NCBI GenBank assembly: GCA_022402565.1
Contig: JAKRSC010000021.1
Coordinates: 63,595 to 127,594, forward strand
DNA from: Hydrotalea sp.
GTDB taxonomy: Bacteria > Bacteroidota > Bacteroidia > Chitinophagales > Chitinophagaceae
Length of the DNA: 64,000 nucleotides
Reading direction: 5' to 3'
Shown here piece after piece: positions 1 to 7,796 of this stretch (positions are counted from its first letter, which is position 1; each line of letters opens with the position of its first letter). The position numbers were made by a program, and so were the translations under genes. The notes beneath the pieces were generated by a model, which ran no database searches, was not told the origin of the DNA, and worked only from the letters and a program-made list of their open reading frames with translations.

Positions 1-14
1 ATTATAATTTGAAA

Positions 15-233
15 ATGTTCAAATTCATTAAGCAAAAGAATCAAATGGATTGTGGCCCATCATGCCTTCAAATGGTAGCTGGCTTTTATGGTAGAAATTT
101 TTCAATTGAAAAATTGCGTGAGTTAACAGATATTGGCAAAGAGGGAGTAAGTTTACTTGGTATTAGTGACGCAGCAGTGACCTCCCCCCAGAAAAAGTAT
201 TTGTGTAACTTGTACTCAAAATGGGAAGCCTAG
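15..233 (+). pseudogene. Truncated C39 peptidase fragment (bacteriocin exporter N-terminus)
   Basis: About 55 residues match the start of a peptidase C39 domain, the N-terminal double-glycine leader protease of bacteriocin-type ABC exporters. The catalytic cysteine is in MDCGPSC, and the conserved stretch EGVSLLGISDAA follows. After that the reading frame runs into about 17 unrelated residues and stops. The catalytic histidine/aspartate region, the membrane domain and the ATPase are all missing, so this is a truncated remnant rather than a working transporter. I prefer the ATG at 15 over the TTG six bases upstream. A second C39 remnant lies 0.8 kb downstream. The gene starts at the window edge, so its upstream context is not visible. 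Confidence 0.7.
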
Positions 234-262
234 AGTAACTGATCATTTTAATTATAAAGATT

Positions 263-997
263 ATGACTTTTCAAAAAAATGAAGAATTCTATTTTCATAA
301 CATGAAGCGTAATTTGTTCTTCTTGTTTTCGATGTCTCCTTTCATAATTTTGGTAATTGCATATGTAATTCATCATTACTTTGGTGTTGATCTTCCCCCT
401 TTTTCTGAATTTTTCTCTAAGTTTTTTCTTGCACTTCAGTTGCTTTTTATAATAGGTATAAAAATAACTAGAAAGCCATTTCTACTAAAAACGAAAGTAT
501 TATTATCAGAGGATCGCTGTATTATAAAAAGTGAACCTACACTTTTTTTTAAAGAAAAAAATATTGAGATAAGCCCAAGTGAAATAAATTACTTTCAGAT
601 TACTGAATATTCTTTTAATGTAAAGAATACTTATAATATATCTTTTAAACTTTCGTATAACCATAAAAATTATTTTGCTTATTTCATTTTGAATGAAAGT
701 GAAAAAGAATTTATTAATAAATTCATTTTATACCTAAAGCAAATTGAGGAGGGTGGTAAAAATCTAAATTTCTACTTTAAAGATTTTTGGATTTCCAAAA
801 AGAATATTAGAAAATGGCTATTCCTTTATATTTTATTTGCCATATCATTGATTTCAATATTATTCATGCAAGGGAAAAATGTTGTCGCTTTTTCAACTTT
901 TTTAAGTTTAGGTATTTTGTTGCAACTTTTTACTAGTTCAAAAGAACTATCAGAGTTACACAAGAAGATAAAGGGCAATGATTACCCTTTTGTATAA
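263..997 (+). CDS. Membrane protein of unknown function
   Basis: 244 residues that I do not recognise. There are two hydrophobic segments near the N-terminus (about 17-38 and 50-66), a polar middle region of about 110 residues rich in beta-type sequence (about 75-175), and a second hydrophobic pair (about 183-223). This two-helix / soluble domain / two-helix layout resembles small bacterial PH-like (bPH) membrane proteins, but no signature is clear enough to name a family. The gene is very AT-rich, with many AAA, ATT and TTT codons. It sits between two remnants of C39-peptidase exporter genes, so it may be a leftover accessory or immunity gene of an eroded bacteriocin locus. That role is inference from position only. 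Confidence 0.6.
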   Translation: MTFQKNEEFYFHNMKRNLFFLFSMSPFIILVIAYVIHHYFGVDLPPFSEFFSKFFLALQLLFIIGIKITRKPFLLKTKVLLSEDRCIIKSEPTLFFKEKNIEISPSEINYFQITEYSFNVKNTYNISFKLSYNHKNYFAYFILNESEKEFINKFILYLKQIEEGGKNLNFYFKDFWISKKNIRKWLFLYILFAISLISILFMQGKNVVAFSTFLSLGILLQLFTSSKELSELHKKIKGNDYPFV

Positions 998-1016
998 GCA
1001 ATCAAAAAATGTATAT

Positions 1017-1133
1017 TCTTTTTATAAAAGAATTCCATCTGTACTTCAGATTGATTTAATGGATTGTGGGGCTGCGTGTATATAAATTGTTGGTCAGTAA
1101 TTTGGGAAGCCTGCACAGTGCAAAATCTTTTAA
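1017..1133 (+). pseudogene. Second C39 peptidase remnant with in-frame stops
   Basis: One frame reads SFYKRIPSVLQIDLMDCGAAC, which is the typical beginning of a C39 bacteriocin-processing peptidase. It continues through a stop at 1083 into IVGQ, a stop at 1098, then FGKP, and ends at a third stop at 1131. Reading through the stops restores the expected family pattern (an aromatic residue before FGKP). This is therefore a decayed copy of a second exporter gene, with no ATG start and nothing recognisable after 1133. It is a different copy from the fragment at 15-233, because the two keep different residues around the active-site cysteine (MDCGPSC and MDCGAAC). Confidence 0.6.
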
Positions 1134-1366
1134 CCCTTACAATGACTAATTCTTATAGGACCTTATTCTAAAACAAATCAATCTGCAATTTTCATTCAGC
1201 TATTTATTGAAATGACAACCACCAATACTTCATTTAAAGTATTTTAAACAGTTAGATACTTGCATATCAATACCTTACGTAAAACTTTCTTCTAGTTAAA
1301 AGAATAATTTTTGGAGGAAATGGGAATTATTCATTTACTTTGTATTTCAAAGTACTTTTAGAAACA
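1134..1366. other. Intergenic region with no recognisable gene
   Basis: AT-rich sequence between the second C39 remnant and the next gene. I see no tRNA, convincing ORF or strong hairpin. A GGAGGAAA stretch at about 1313-1320 is too far from the ATG at 1367 to be its ribosome binding site. Confidence 0.4.
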
Positions 1367-1990
1367 ATGAAAAATTCACAAAATCCACAAGAAACCCTGC
1401 GTGAGATTAAACAACTCATGGAACAATCAACCCGCTTCCTTTCATTAAGTGGCTGGTCGGGCATTACAGCAGGTGTATCTTCAATTGTTGGACTAGCATG
1501 GTTGATGCTCAAAATAAAACAACATCCATTTCAACCATTATCAATTCAAACCTACCTGATTGAATACCCAAACACACTGAACGAATTGCTCATAACCGCT
1601 ATGCTAATTTTTATCGTGGCAGCTGTTGGTGGAGTCCTGTTTTCTTGGAAGAAGTCGAAAGAAAGGTCATTACCTTTTTGGAACGCTGCAGCTCAAAGAA
1701 TGCTCTGGCACTTCGCGGTGCCCATGATTAGTGGTGGTGTAGTTTGCTTAACTATGATTCATGTAGGTCAATACGATTTGCTCGCTCCTCTTTCTCTAGT
1801 TTTTTATGGACTTGCTATTTTAAATGCAAGCAAGTTCACCATTCCCCAAACCTATTACCTCGGAATTACGCAATTACTACTTGGATTACTAGGGTGCCTC
1901 ATTCCTAACTTTGGTATTTTGATTTGGGGTGTAGGATTTGGAATGGTTCATTTAGCTTATGGCATCATTATGTACGCAAACAACGAATAA
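1367..1990 (+). CDS. Integral membrane protein, first gene of a regulator operon
   Basis: 207 residues with a charged N-terminal segment (about residues 1-25) followed by roughly five to six hydrophobic helices. I chose the ATG at 1367, giving MKNSQNPQETLREIK, over the in-frame TTG at 1340 because the extra residues add nothing. It is followed after 2 bases by a small winged-helix regulator and then by a large membrane protein, so the three are probably co-transcribed. The same order of membrane protein, one-domain winged helix and DUF4153-type protein is, to my knowledge, common in Bacteroidota. The biochemical function is unknown; a membrane partner of the regulator is a plausible but unproven role. 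Confidence 0.75.
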   Translation: MKNSQNPQETLREIKQLMEQSTRFLSLSGWSGITAGVSSIVGLAWLMLKIKQHPFQPLSIQTYLIEYPNTLNELLITAMLIFIVAAVGGVLFSWKKSKERSLPFWNAAAQRMLWHFAVPMISGGVVCLTMIHVGQYDLLAPLSLVFYGLAILNASKFTIPQTYYLGITQLLLGLLGCLIPNFGILIWGVGFGMVHLAYGIIMYANNE

Positions 1991-1992
1991 AT

Positions 1993-2289
1993 ATGCACGC
2001 TTTTCATCAACTCAATAAAGCGTTTGATCATAGAATTCGACTTGCAATTATGTCGCTATTAATGGTACATGATCAGCTTGATTTTAATTCGCTTAAAAAC
2101 GAATTGCAAGTAACAGATGGCAATTTAGCTAGCCACATCTTGGCATTAGAAAAAAATGCTTACCTATCTGTTACCAAGCAATTTGTAGGAAAAAAGCCTC
2201 AAACTAGCTATGCTGCAACCATTGAAGGAAAACACGCTTTTGAACAACACCTTACAGCATTGGCCAATCTTATAAAACAAACACAATAA
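1993..2289 (+). CDS. Winged-helix transcriptional regulator (HTH_34/ArsR-like)
   Basis: 98 residues forming a single winged helix-turn-helix domain. The N-terminus FDHRIRLAIMSLL is the usual first helix. DFNSLKNELQVTDGNLASHI is the helix-turn-helix, and a KKPQTSYAATIEGKHAF stretch forms the wing and last helix. This matches the small MarR/ArsR-like family often called winged helix DNA-binding domain (HTH_34). The ATG at 1993 is preferred: an upstream in-frame start would run 69 bases back into the preceding gene and add residues with no family match. It lies 2 bases after the membrane protein gene and 7 bases before the DUF4153-like gene, so it probably controls this operon. Confidence 0.85.
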   Translation: MHAFHQLNKAFDHRIRLAIMSLLMVHDQLDFNSLKNELQVTDGNLASHILALEKNAYLSVTKQFVGKKPQTSYAATIEGKHAFEQHLTALANLIKQTQ

Positions 2290-2296
2290 CCTTTAT

Positions 2297-3559
2297 ATGA
2301 CCAACCAACATGTATCCTTGCTTGAATTGATTCAGCAAAATATTTCTAATTCAAAGGAGCTAGAAAAACTTTATCAATCACAACCGCAACAATTCAAATC
2401 TACATTCTTATCTAATTTGAATGACCTACCAAATGCACCACTCATTGAATTCTGGAAAGAACGATTAAGTTTTACAGTAGAAAAAAAAGTAGTATTTGCT
2501 AAGGACATACTGATAGTATTGCTAAGTCTTATTGGTATAAGTGGAATAATAGCAAAGTTGCCAGTATGGCTGGACATAGCCCCAGAATTTTATTTTCAAA
2601 GAAATATTGGATTTATTTTATTTCCAGCTGTAACAGCGTTCTTTCTCTTTAAAAATAAATCAAGTAATACTACTATAGGTGCATATAGTCTAATAGTCAT
2701 TTTAATCGCTGCATTCATTAACCTTTTACCCTACAACCAACAATCACAAACTTTAATGATTGCTTGTATGTACCTACCATTTTTTCTTTGGACGATAAGT
2801 GGAGCAGCCTCGGCTGGCAGTTCTTTTAGAAAATATGCAAATTGGATATCATATTTACAAATGAATGGCGACTGGTTAGTGATGTCTGCAATACTAAGTA
2901 TTACAGGAGGTATTGTAACTGGAATAACTGTTGGACTTTTTGAGTTGATACAAGTGAAGCTTGAAATAATTCTTTCGAAACATATATTGTATTGGGCCTT
3001 ACCTGCAATACCAATTACAGCGTTAATACTAGTAAACCAGTTTCCAAATTTGATTAACAAAGTAGCGCCAACCATTGCTAATATTTTCTCTCCACTTGTA
3101 TTAGTGGTATTAATAGCTTATCTAACTACCTTATTGTTAACAGGTAAAAACCCATATAACAATCGCGATTTTTTAATTCTATTTAATGTAATGTTGATTG
3201 GCGTGATGGCACTCATTTTATTTGCATCTGGTAATAAACAAGAATCAACAAGTAAATTTGTCCATATTAACTTAACTGCACTTTCTTGGGTAGCCATTGC
3301 AATAAACTTAATCGCAGTTTCTGCAATAGTATTTCGTATTGTACAAGGTGGATTTACTCCAAATAGAGTGACTGTTTTAGGATCGAATATCCTTATACTC
3401 GTTCACCTAGTTTGGGTAAGCCTTGCACTTACTAAACAGATAAAAGGTAAGAAAGATACCACAGCTATTCAAAATGCTATAGCCTTATTTATTCCCGCAT
3501 ATATGATTTGGGCAGCGATCAATATTTTTATTTTCCCATTCCTTTTTGGTGGTAAGTAA
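2297..3559 (+). CDS. DUF4153-like multi-pass membrane protein
   Basis: 420 residues: a cytoplasmic N-terminal region of about 70 residues, then about ten to eleven hydrophobic helices to the end. The segment GKNPYNNRDFLILFNVML resembles the conserved NPF/NRD..L..FN signature of DUF4153 inner-membrane proteins, which is the main reason for the assignment. The function of the family is not established. It is the last gene of a three-gene operon and ends 2 bases from the convergent M20 peptidase gene. An N-terminal region shared with regulator-linked membrane proteins would fit a sensing role, but that is inference. Confidence 0.65.
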   Translation: MTNQHVSLLELIQQNISNSKELEKLYQSQPQQFKSTFLSNLNDLPNAPLIEFWKERLSFTVEKKVVFAKDILIVLLSLIGISGIIAKLPVWLDIAPEFYFQRNIGFILFPAVTAFFLFKNKSSNTTIGAYSLIVILIAAFINLLPYNQQSQTLMIACMYLPFFLWTISGAASAGSSFRKYANWISYLQMNGDWLVMSAILSITGGIVTGITVGLFELIQVKLEIILSKHILYWALPAIPITALILVNQFPNLINKVAPTIANIFSPLVLVVLIAYLTTLLLTGKNPYNNRDFLILFNVMLIGVMALILFASGNKQESTSKFVHINLTALSWVAIAINLIAVSAIVFRIVQGGFTPNRVTVLGSNILILVHLVWVSLALTKQIKGKKDTTAIQNAIALFIPAYMIWAAINIFIFPFLFGGK

Positions 3560-3561
3560 AA

Positions 3562-5103
3562 CTACTTTTGATCGTAGTGCTCCATGATGTAACTAAAATG
3601 AGCAATCATATTTGCATAATTTTGAATACTAATTGATTCATTGAAATTATGTATGCTTCTTTGCTCGGGCTGATTTAGCACGATTGGCATAAATCGATAC
3701 ACATTATTTGAAACAATCTCATATTTAATAGCATCGGTACCCCCTATAGTAATATAGGGGGTTATTAATGTTTCGGGATACAAGCGCTTGATAGACTCTT
3801 CAATGATTTGATACGACCTTGAATCAATGGGTGAAATATTCGATGGCTCTCTAGCTTCTCTTACTTGAACAATCTCCACATCATATCCCTTGCAGGCTGC
3901 TTCAACATGAGCGCGAATATCTGCAACTGTATTGCCTGGTAATATTCTAAAGTTTGCTGTAAATTCAGCTATGGGCGGTAATACATTTTCACCATCACTT
4001 CCTTTCATCATTGTCAATGCAGTAGTTGATTGTACGAGCGCATTTGTAGAAGGCTCCTTAACAAATTGTTTTAAAAGAATGGGTTCAAATAGCCACAAAT
4101 TTGCAATTGCCATTTTATTCACCCATCCCATAACTCCTCCAACATTGGAAAGAAAAGATTTTATTGGTTGAATGAGTTGTGGCTTCATTTGCTCGTTTTC
4201 TAATCGCTGCATGATAATAGAAGCAGCTCCCATAGCACTTTGTAATGGAGGCATGGAAGAATGTCCGCCTACCCCTTTCACTTTAAACTTATATGTAACA
4301 AATCCTTTTTCTGCCAAGCCAACAAGAGCAACAGGTGCATCAATACCTGGCAAACTTCCTTTAGCAGCTATTATTCCACCTTCATCGTATACAGCTTCAA
4401 ATCTCAATCCTTTTTGCTTGAAATGAGCAGCTACTTTTCTAGCTCCATTTATACCTCCTATTTCTTCATCATGACCAAATGAAAAATAAATTGTTCTACT
4501 TGGTTGATATCCCTTAGCAATTAAACGATTTGAAGACTCCAATAATGCAAAAAGCATATTCTTCATATCCAATGCACCTCTCCCATAAATTCGCCCTCCT
4601 TTTACTGATCCTGAAAATGGAGGAAACTCCCATGATGAAGCAACTTCTTTTGGTACATTGGAATTATGTACATGATCATGTGACCAATCAAAAACATCGG
4701 TTGACTCATCATTTGAATAATCTCCTGGGGGAACTACATCATAGTGAGAAAGAAAAAGTAAGGGCAACAAAGTTGTGTCTTTCCCCTTCCAACGAAGAAC
4801 TAAAGAGTGCTTTTCTAGAAGCTCTACCTCACAGGTTGCAAAAACCTGTGAATACTGTGATTGTAAATAAGTTCTAAAACTATCAAATGCCCCATACCTC
4901 ATTAAGGTGCTATCACCAAAAGAAACAGTTTCAAATTTTAAACCTCCTGCAAATCTTTGAATTTCAGTAGAATCTATTTGAGCTGCAATGACTTCGCTAT
5001 CAACACTCGGTTTGCCAAAAGGATAACTGACTGTTCTAACTATTATGAATGCAATTAGGAATAGTACAATAACAGCAATTGAAAGAATTACTTTTTTGTC
5101 CAT
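3562..5103 (-). CDS. M20 family metallopeptidase (carboxypeptidase PM20D1/CPS1-like)
   Basis: 513 residues. An N-terminal membrane anchor or uncleaved signal (about 6-24) is followed by an M20/M25/M40 zinc peptidase domain. Visible motifs are LSHYDVVP with the first zinc-ligand histidine, GRGALDMKN with the bridging aspartate, and HDEEIGG with the catalytic glutamate pair. An inserted dimerisation domain follows (around GVGGHSSMPP). The length and the long loop between the first two motifs fit the carboxypeptidase S / PM20D1 branch, which hydrolyses N-acylated amino acids or dipeptides. It probably faces the periplasm. It is monocistronic, convergent with the preceding operon and divergent from an outer-membrane protein gene. 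Confidence 0.88.
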   Translation of the reverse strand: MDKKVILSIAVIVLFLIAFIIVRTVSYPFGKPSVDSEVIAAQIDSTEIQRFAGGLKFETVSFGDSTLMRYGAFDSFRTYLQSQYSQVFATCEVELLEKHSLVLRWKGKDTTLLPLLFLSHYDVVPPGDYSNDESTDVFDWSHDHVHNSNVPKEVASSWEFPPFSGSVKGGRIYGRGALDMKNMLFALLESSNRLIAKGYQPSRTIYFSFGHDEEIGGINGARKVAAHFKQKGLRFEAVYDEGGIIAAKGSLPGIDAPVALVGLAEKGFVTYKFKVKGVGGHSSMPPLQSAMGAASIIMQRLENEQMKPQLIQPIKSFLSNVGGVMGWVNKMAIANLWLFEPILLKQFVKEPSTNALVQSTTALTMMKGSDGENVLPPIAEFTANFRILPGNTVADIRAHVEAACKGYDVEIVQVREAREPSNISPIDSRSYQIIEESIKRLYPETLITPYITIGGTDAIKYEIVSNNVYRFMPIVLNQPEQRSIHNFNESISIQNYANMIAHFSYIMEHYDQK

Positions 5104-5206
5104 AACTTGATTTGTTATAAAAATAAGATTTTTATTAATTTCAGACCTTTATGTTCAATCATTGATTCAAATTTGTAACCATCTCTTAAATACCAAAGAC
5201 ACTTTT

Positions 5207-5854
5207 ATGAAAAAAATACTCCTTATCGCTATCCTGTTTTGCGTAATGCATAATTTATCTGCACAAAAGTTTAGATTGAATGGTTATTTGATGCATGCAT
5301 TTGACGACAGGGTTGATTCTTACAACGACCCTAATGATTTTTATAGAGGTAAAATTGTGCAAAGTGCTATGTGGGGAATTGGTGCTGAATGGATGAAGCA
5401 ACCTAACTTAGGCATAGAAGTCCACTATCTTAATCAACGCACTACAGCACCTTTAACTTATTTCAATAATGGTGTTAGAAATAGTGAATTCCGATTACAA
5501 ATGAATCATATTCTAATAGGTACTAATAGATATTTTAGAACTGAAAAAAGTCCAGTTGAGTTTTTCGGCGGTTTATCTGCAGGACTTAGCTTGATTGATT
5601 TGAACAATCCTGATACAAGAAATACGACTAATAGAACTAAATTTTCTTGGTTAATTAAAGGGGGTGCAAATTTTTGGATTAATTCCCAACTAGCTATCAA
5701 AACGCAAGTTCAATTACTCTCTGTTGTTCAATCTGTAGGTGGAGGTTTCTTTTTTGGTACTGGTGGAAGTGGCGCAGGCGTTTCCCCTTATTCATCTATG
5801 TATCAATTTGGACTTGGCGGAGGTATAGTGTATCAACTGAAAAATAAAAAATAG
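5207..5854 (+). CDS. Outer-membrane beta-barrel protein
   Basis: 215 residues. The chosen ATG gives MKKILLIAILFCVMHNLSAQ, a clear Sec signal peptide ending at SAQ. The in-frame start at 5162 would put 15 extra residues in front of it. The mature protein alternates polar and hydrophobic residues, has repeated aromatic and glycine positions, and ends in GLGGGIVYQL, typical of a small outer-membrane barrel (porin family, OmpW/PF13568-like). No specific substrate can be named. It is transcribed divergently from the M20 peptidase and convergently with the ParA gene. Confidence 0.7.
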   Translation: MKKILLIAILFCVMHNLSAQKFRLNGYLMHAFDDRVDSYNDPNDFYRGKIVQSAMWGIGAEWMKQPNLGIEVHYLNQRTTAPLTYFNNGVRNSEFRLQMNHILIGTNRYFRTEKSPVEFFGGLSAGLSLIDLNNPDTRNTTNRTKFSWLIKGGANFWINSQLAIKTQVQLLSVVQSVGGGFFFGTGGSGAGVSPYSSMYQFGLGGGIVYQLKNKK

Positions 5855-5859
5855 ACTTT

Positions 5860-6732
5860 CTAGATAGCTTTGTTGACAAGTGGCTTCCATGTCGGCTTGT
5901 CTGTAAATTCTATCTCCTTTTGTTCTGTTAGAGATATTACGTGCGCTCTAAAATCAATTAAGTCTGGCCAGTCCATCTTCTCACAAATCTCTTGCCAGAG
6001 AAATTGGTAATAAGCATTCGACTTAGCTGTTTTTAATTGATGAAAAATGGACTGCCGACTTGCAGTGATTTGTTCAATTTCTGAATAAAAAGGAATGTAG
6101 TTATTTAATTGACGGATTCCTTTTGATGGTTCTTTGCTACCAAACACATACTGATGATGCATTTTCTTATTCACTTGAACCATGTTATAGAAACTTAGTA
6201 CTGACATTCTGAGATTGGAAATTTTTGCGAGCAATTCCACCAGCATTTCATTACAGTAAATAGATAATGGTGCAGGAATATTAGGAACTACCATTAAATC
6301 CATAGCACGAAAAACATTTTCATGTAACAAAGATTTTCCAGGAGGGCAATCAACAATACAAACATCAAAATCATCTTTCAACTCATGCAATGCTTGATCT
6401 ATTATTTCAAAATTTGTATAGCTTAATGCAGTCATTCTAGATACTTGCTGCATATTCAAATCAGAAAAATCGGGATCATTCGCAATAACATCAATTTGAT
6501 AAGAACCAGTAGACTGAATCAAATCGTATATATTAGAGCGCTTGTCAAATAGCCTTTGTAATTGTCCAGCATTCTTATGCTGTAATTGAAAAAAATAACT
6601 GCTACCCCCTTGTGCATCTAAGTCCCACAATAAAACCGATAATCCCTGTCGCGCTAGTAAACAAGCAAGGTTAACGGAGGTTGTTGTTTTACCAACTCCA
6701 CCCTTAATGTTATATACAGCAATTCGCTTCAT
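5860..6732 (-). CDS. ParA/Soj-family ATPase
   Basis: 290 residues. The deviant Walker A motif KGGVGKTTT is at residues 10-18, followed by LLWDLDAQGGSS (Walker A' / switch I) and VCIVDCPPG (Walker B). This is the ParA/MinD family, which moves or positions cargo by ATP-dependent dimerisation on the nucleoid or membrane. No parB or parS-like partner is next to it, so it is an orphan that may position something other than the chromosome. It lies 56 bases downstream of argF' on the same strand and could be read through from it. Confidence 0.9.
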   Translation of the reverse strand: MKRIAVYNIKGGVGKTTTSVNLACLLARQGLSVLLWDLDAQGGSSYFFQLQHKNAGQLQRLFDKRSNIYDLIQSTGSYQIDVIANDPDFSDLNMQQVSRMTALSYTNFEIIDQALHELKDDFDVCIVDCPPGKSLLHENVFRAMDLMVVPNIPAPLSIYCNEMLVELLAKISNLRMSVLSFYNMVQVNKKMHHQYVFGSKEPSKGIRQLNNYIPFYSEIEQITASRQSIFHQLKTAKSNAYYQFLWQEICEKMDWPDLIDFRAHVISLTEQKEIEFTDKPTWKPLVNKAI

Positions 6733-6788
6733 TGCTTGAGGATTATTTGGGGGGGAGTACTAAATTACCTAAAAAATGGTAAATGACT

Positions 6789-7757
6789 TTATTTATTAAA
6801 TTCCTTGAGCATTTCTGCTATTACAGCTTGAGCAGACCAAACACGATTGGCTGCTTGTTCTGTTACTAAGCTAAATGGACTATCGAGCATTTCATCACTC
6901 AATTCAACATTTCGTCTAACAGGCAAACAATGCATGATTTTTGCCTGATTGGTCAACTTCCAGTTATCTCCTGTTAACATCCACTCGCTACCTGCTTCAA
7001 GTAGTTTACCATACGGCTGAAATGTACTCCAGTTTTTTACATACACAAAGTCAGCATCTCGCAGTGCTTGTTCTTGGTTGTATTCTATTGTAGCTCCTTT
7101 AGTAAAACTTTCACTTAACTCATATCCTTTTGGATGTGTAATAATCAAATCAACCTTCCCCCAGCCCGTCATCCATTGTGCAAAACTATTAGCCACACAG
7201 TGAGGTAAGGGTTTAATATGTGGAGCCCATGTTAAAACAACTTTCGGTTTTCTTTTAAAAGCATGCTTAGTTAGTTGCTCTTCAATTGTAATAACATCGG
7301 CAAAAGATTGCAACGGATGCAAAGTGGCGCTTTCTAAACTCAAAACAGGCACTCCTGCATATTTAATGAACTGCTGAATATACATTTCACAGTAATCCTC
7401 TTCCTGATGAAGCAATCCAGGAAAAGTACGAATGGCTAAAATATCAAAGTACTTCCCTAAAACTGGTGCAGCATCTTTAATATGTTCAACAGTATTTCCA
7501 CTCATTACAGCCCCTTCTTCAAACTCTAAAGCCCAACCTTCTTTATCTACATTAAATACCACTGCTTCCATTCCCAAATTTGCTGCGGCCACTTGTGTAC
7601 TTAATCGAGTGCGTAAACTCGGATTTAAAAATAATAATCCAATACGCTTTCCTTGTCCAATATGCTTATCTATTAATGGAGAAGACTTATACTTAATTGC
7701 TTGGTCAAGTAATTTTTCAATGTCAGGAACATCTTCAAAAGAGAGGAAATGCTTCAT
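6789..7757 (-). CDS. argF': N-acyl-ornithine carbamoyltransferase (arginine synthesis)
   Basis: 322 residues. This carbamoyltransferase makes N-acyl-citrulline from carbamoyl phosphate and N-acetyl- or N-succinyl-ornithine, the Bacteroidota/Xanthomonas variant of arginine synthesis. Visible motifs are SLRTR (residues 47-51, carbamoyl phosphate), HPLQSFADV for the second phosphate/carbonyl contact, WAPH, and HCLPVRR near the C-terminus. HCLPVRR instead of ordinary HCLP marks the acyl-ornithine branch. The residue reported to set acetyl versus succinyl preference (Glu92 in Xanthomonas, Pro90 in Bacteroides fragilis) appears to be Val90 here (GNTVEH), so the acyl group cannot be assigned. Other arg genes are not in the window. 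Confidence 0.9.
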   Translation of the reverse strand: MKHFLSFEDVPDIEKLLDQAIKYKSSPLIDKHIGQGKRIGLLFLNPSLRTRLSTQVAAANLGMEAVVFNVDKEGWALEFEEGAVMSGNTVEHIKDAAPVLGKYFDILAIRTFPGLLHQEEDYCEMYIQQFIKYAGVPVLSLESATLHPLQSFADVITIEEQLTKHAFKRKPKVVLTWAPHIKPLPHCVANSFAQWMTGWGKVDLIITHPKGYELSESFTKGATIEYNQEQALRDADFVYVKNWSTFQPYGKLLEAGSEWMLTGDNWKLTNQAKIMHCLPVRRNVELSDEMLDSPFSLVTEQAANRVWSAQAVIAEMLKEFNK

Positions 7758-7796
7758 GGGAGTAAAGATAACAACATATCATAATCTTCACTTGTG

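Noticed and set aside
175-262. A frameshift alone explaining the truncated C39 fragment at 15-233
   Set aside because: No other frame in the next 90 bases restores recognisable C39 sequence, so a deletion is more likely than a single frameshift.
1340-1366. TTG start for the first membrane protein of the winged-helix operon
   Set aside because: The ATG at 1367 begins the recognisable protein; the nine extra residues have no support.
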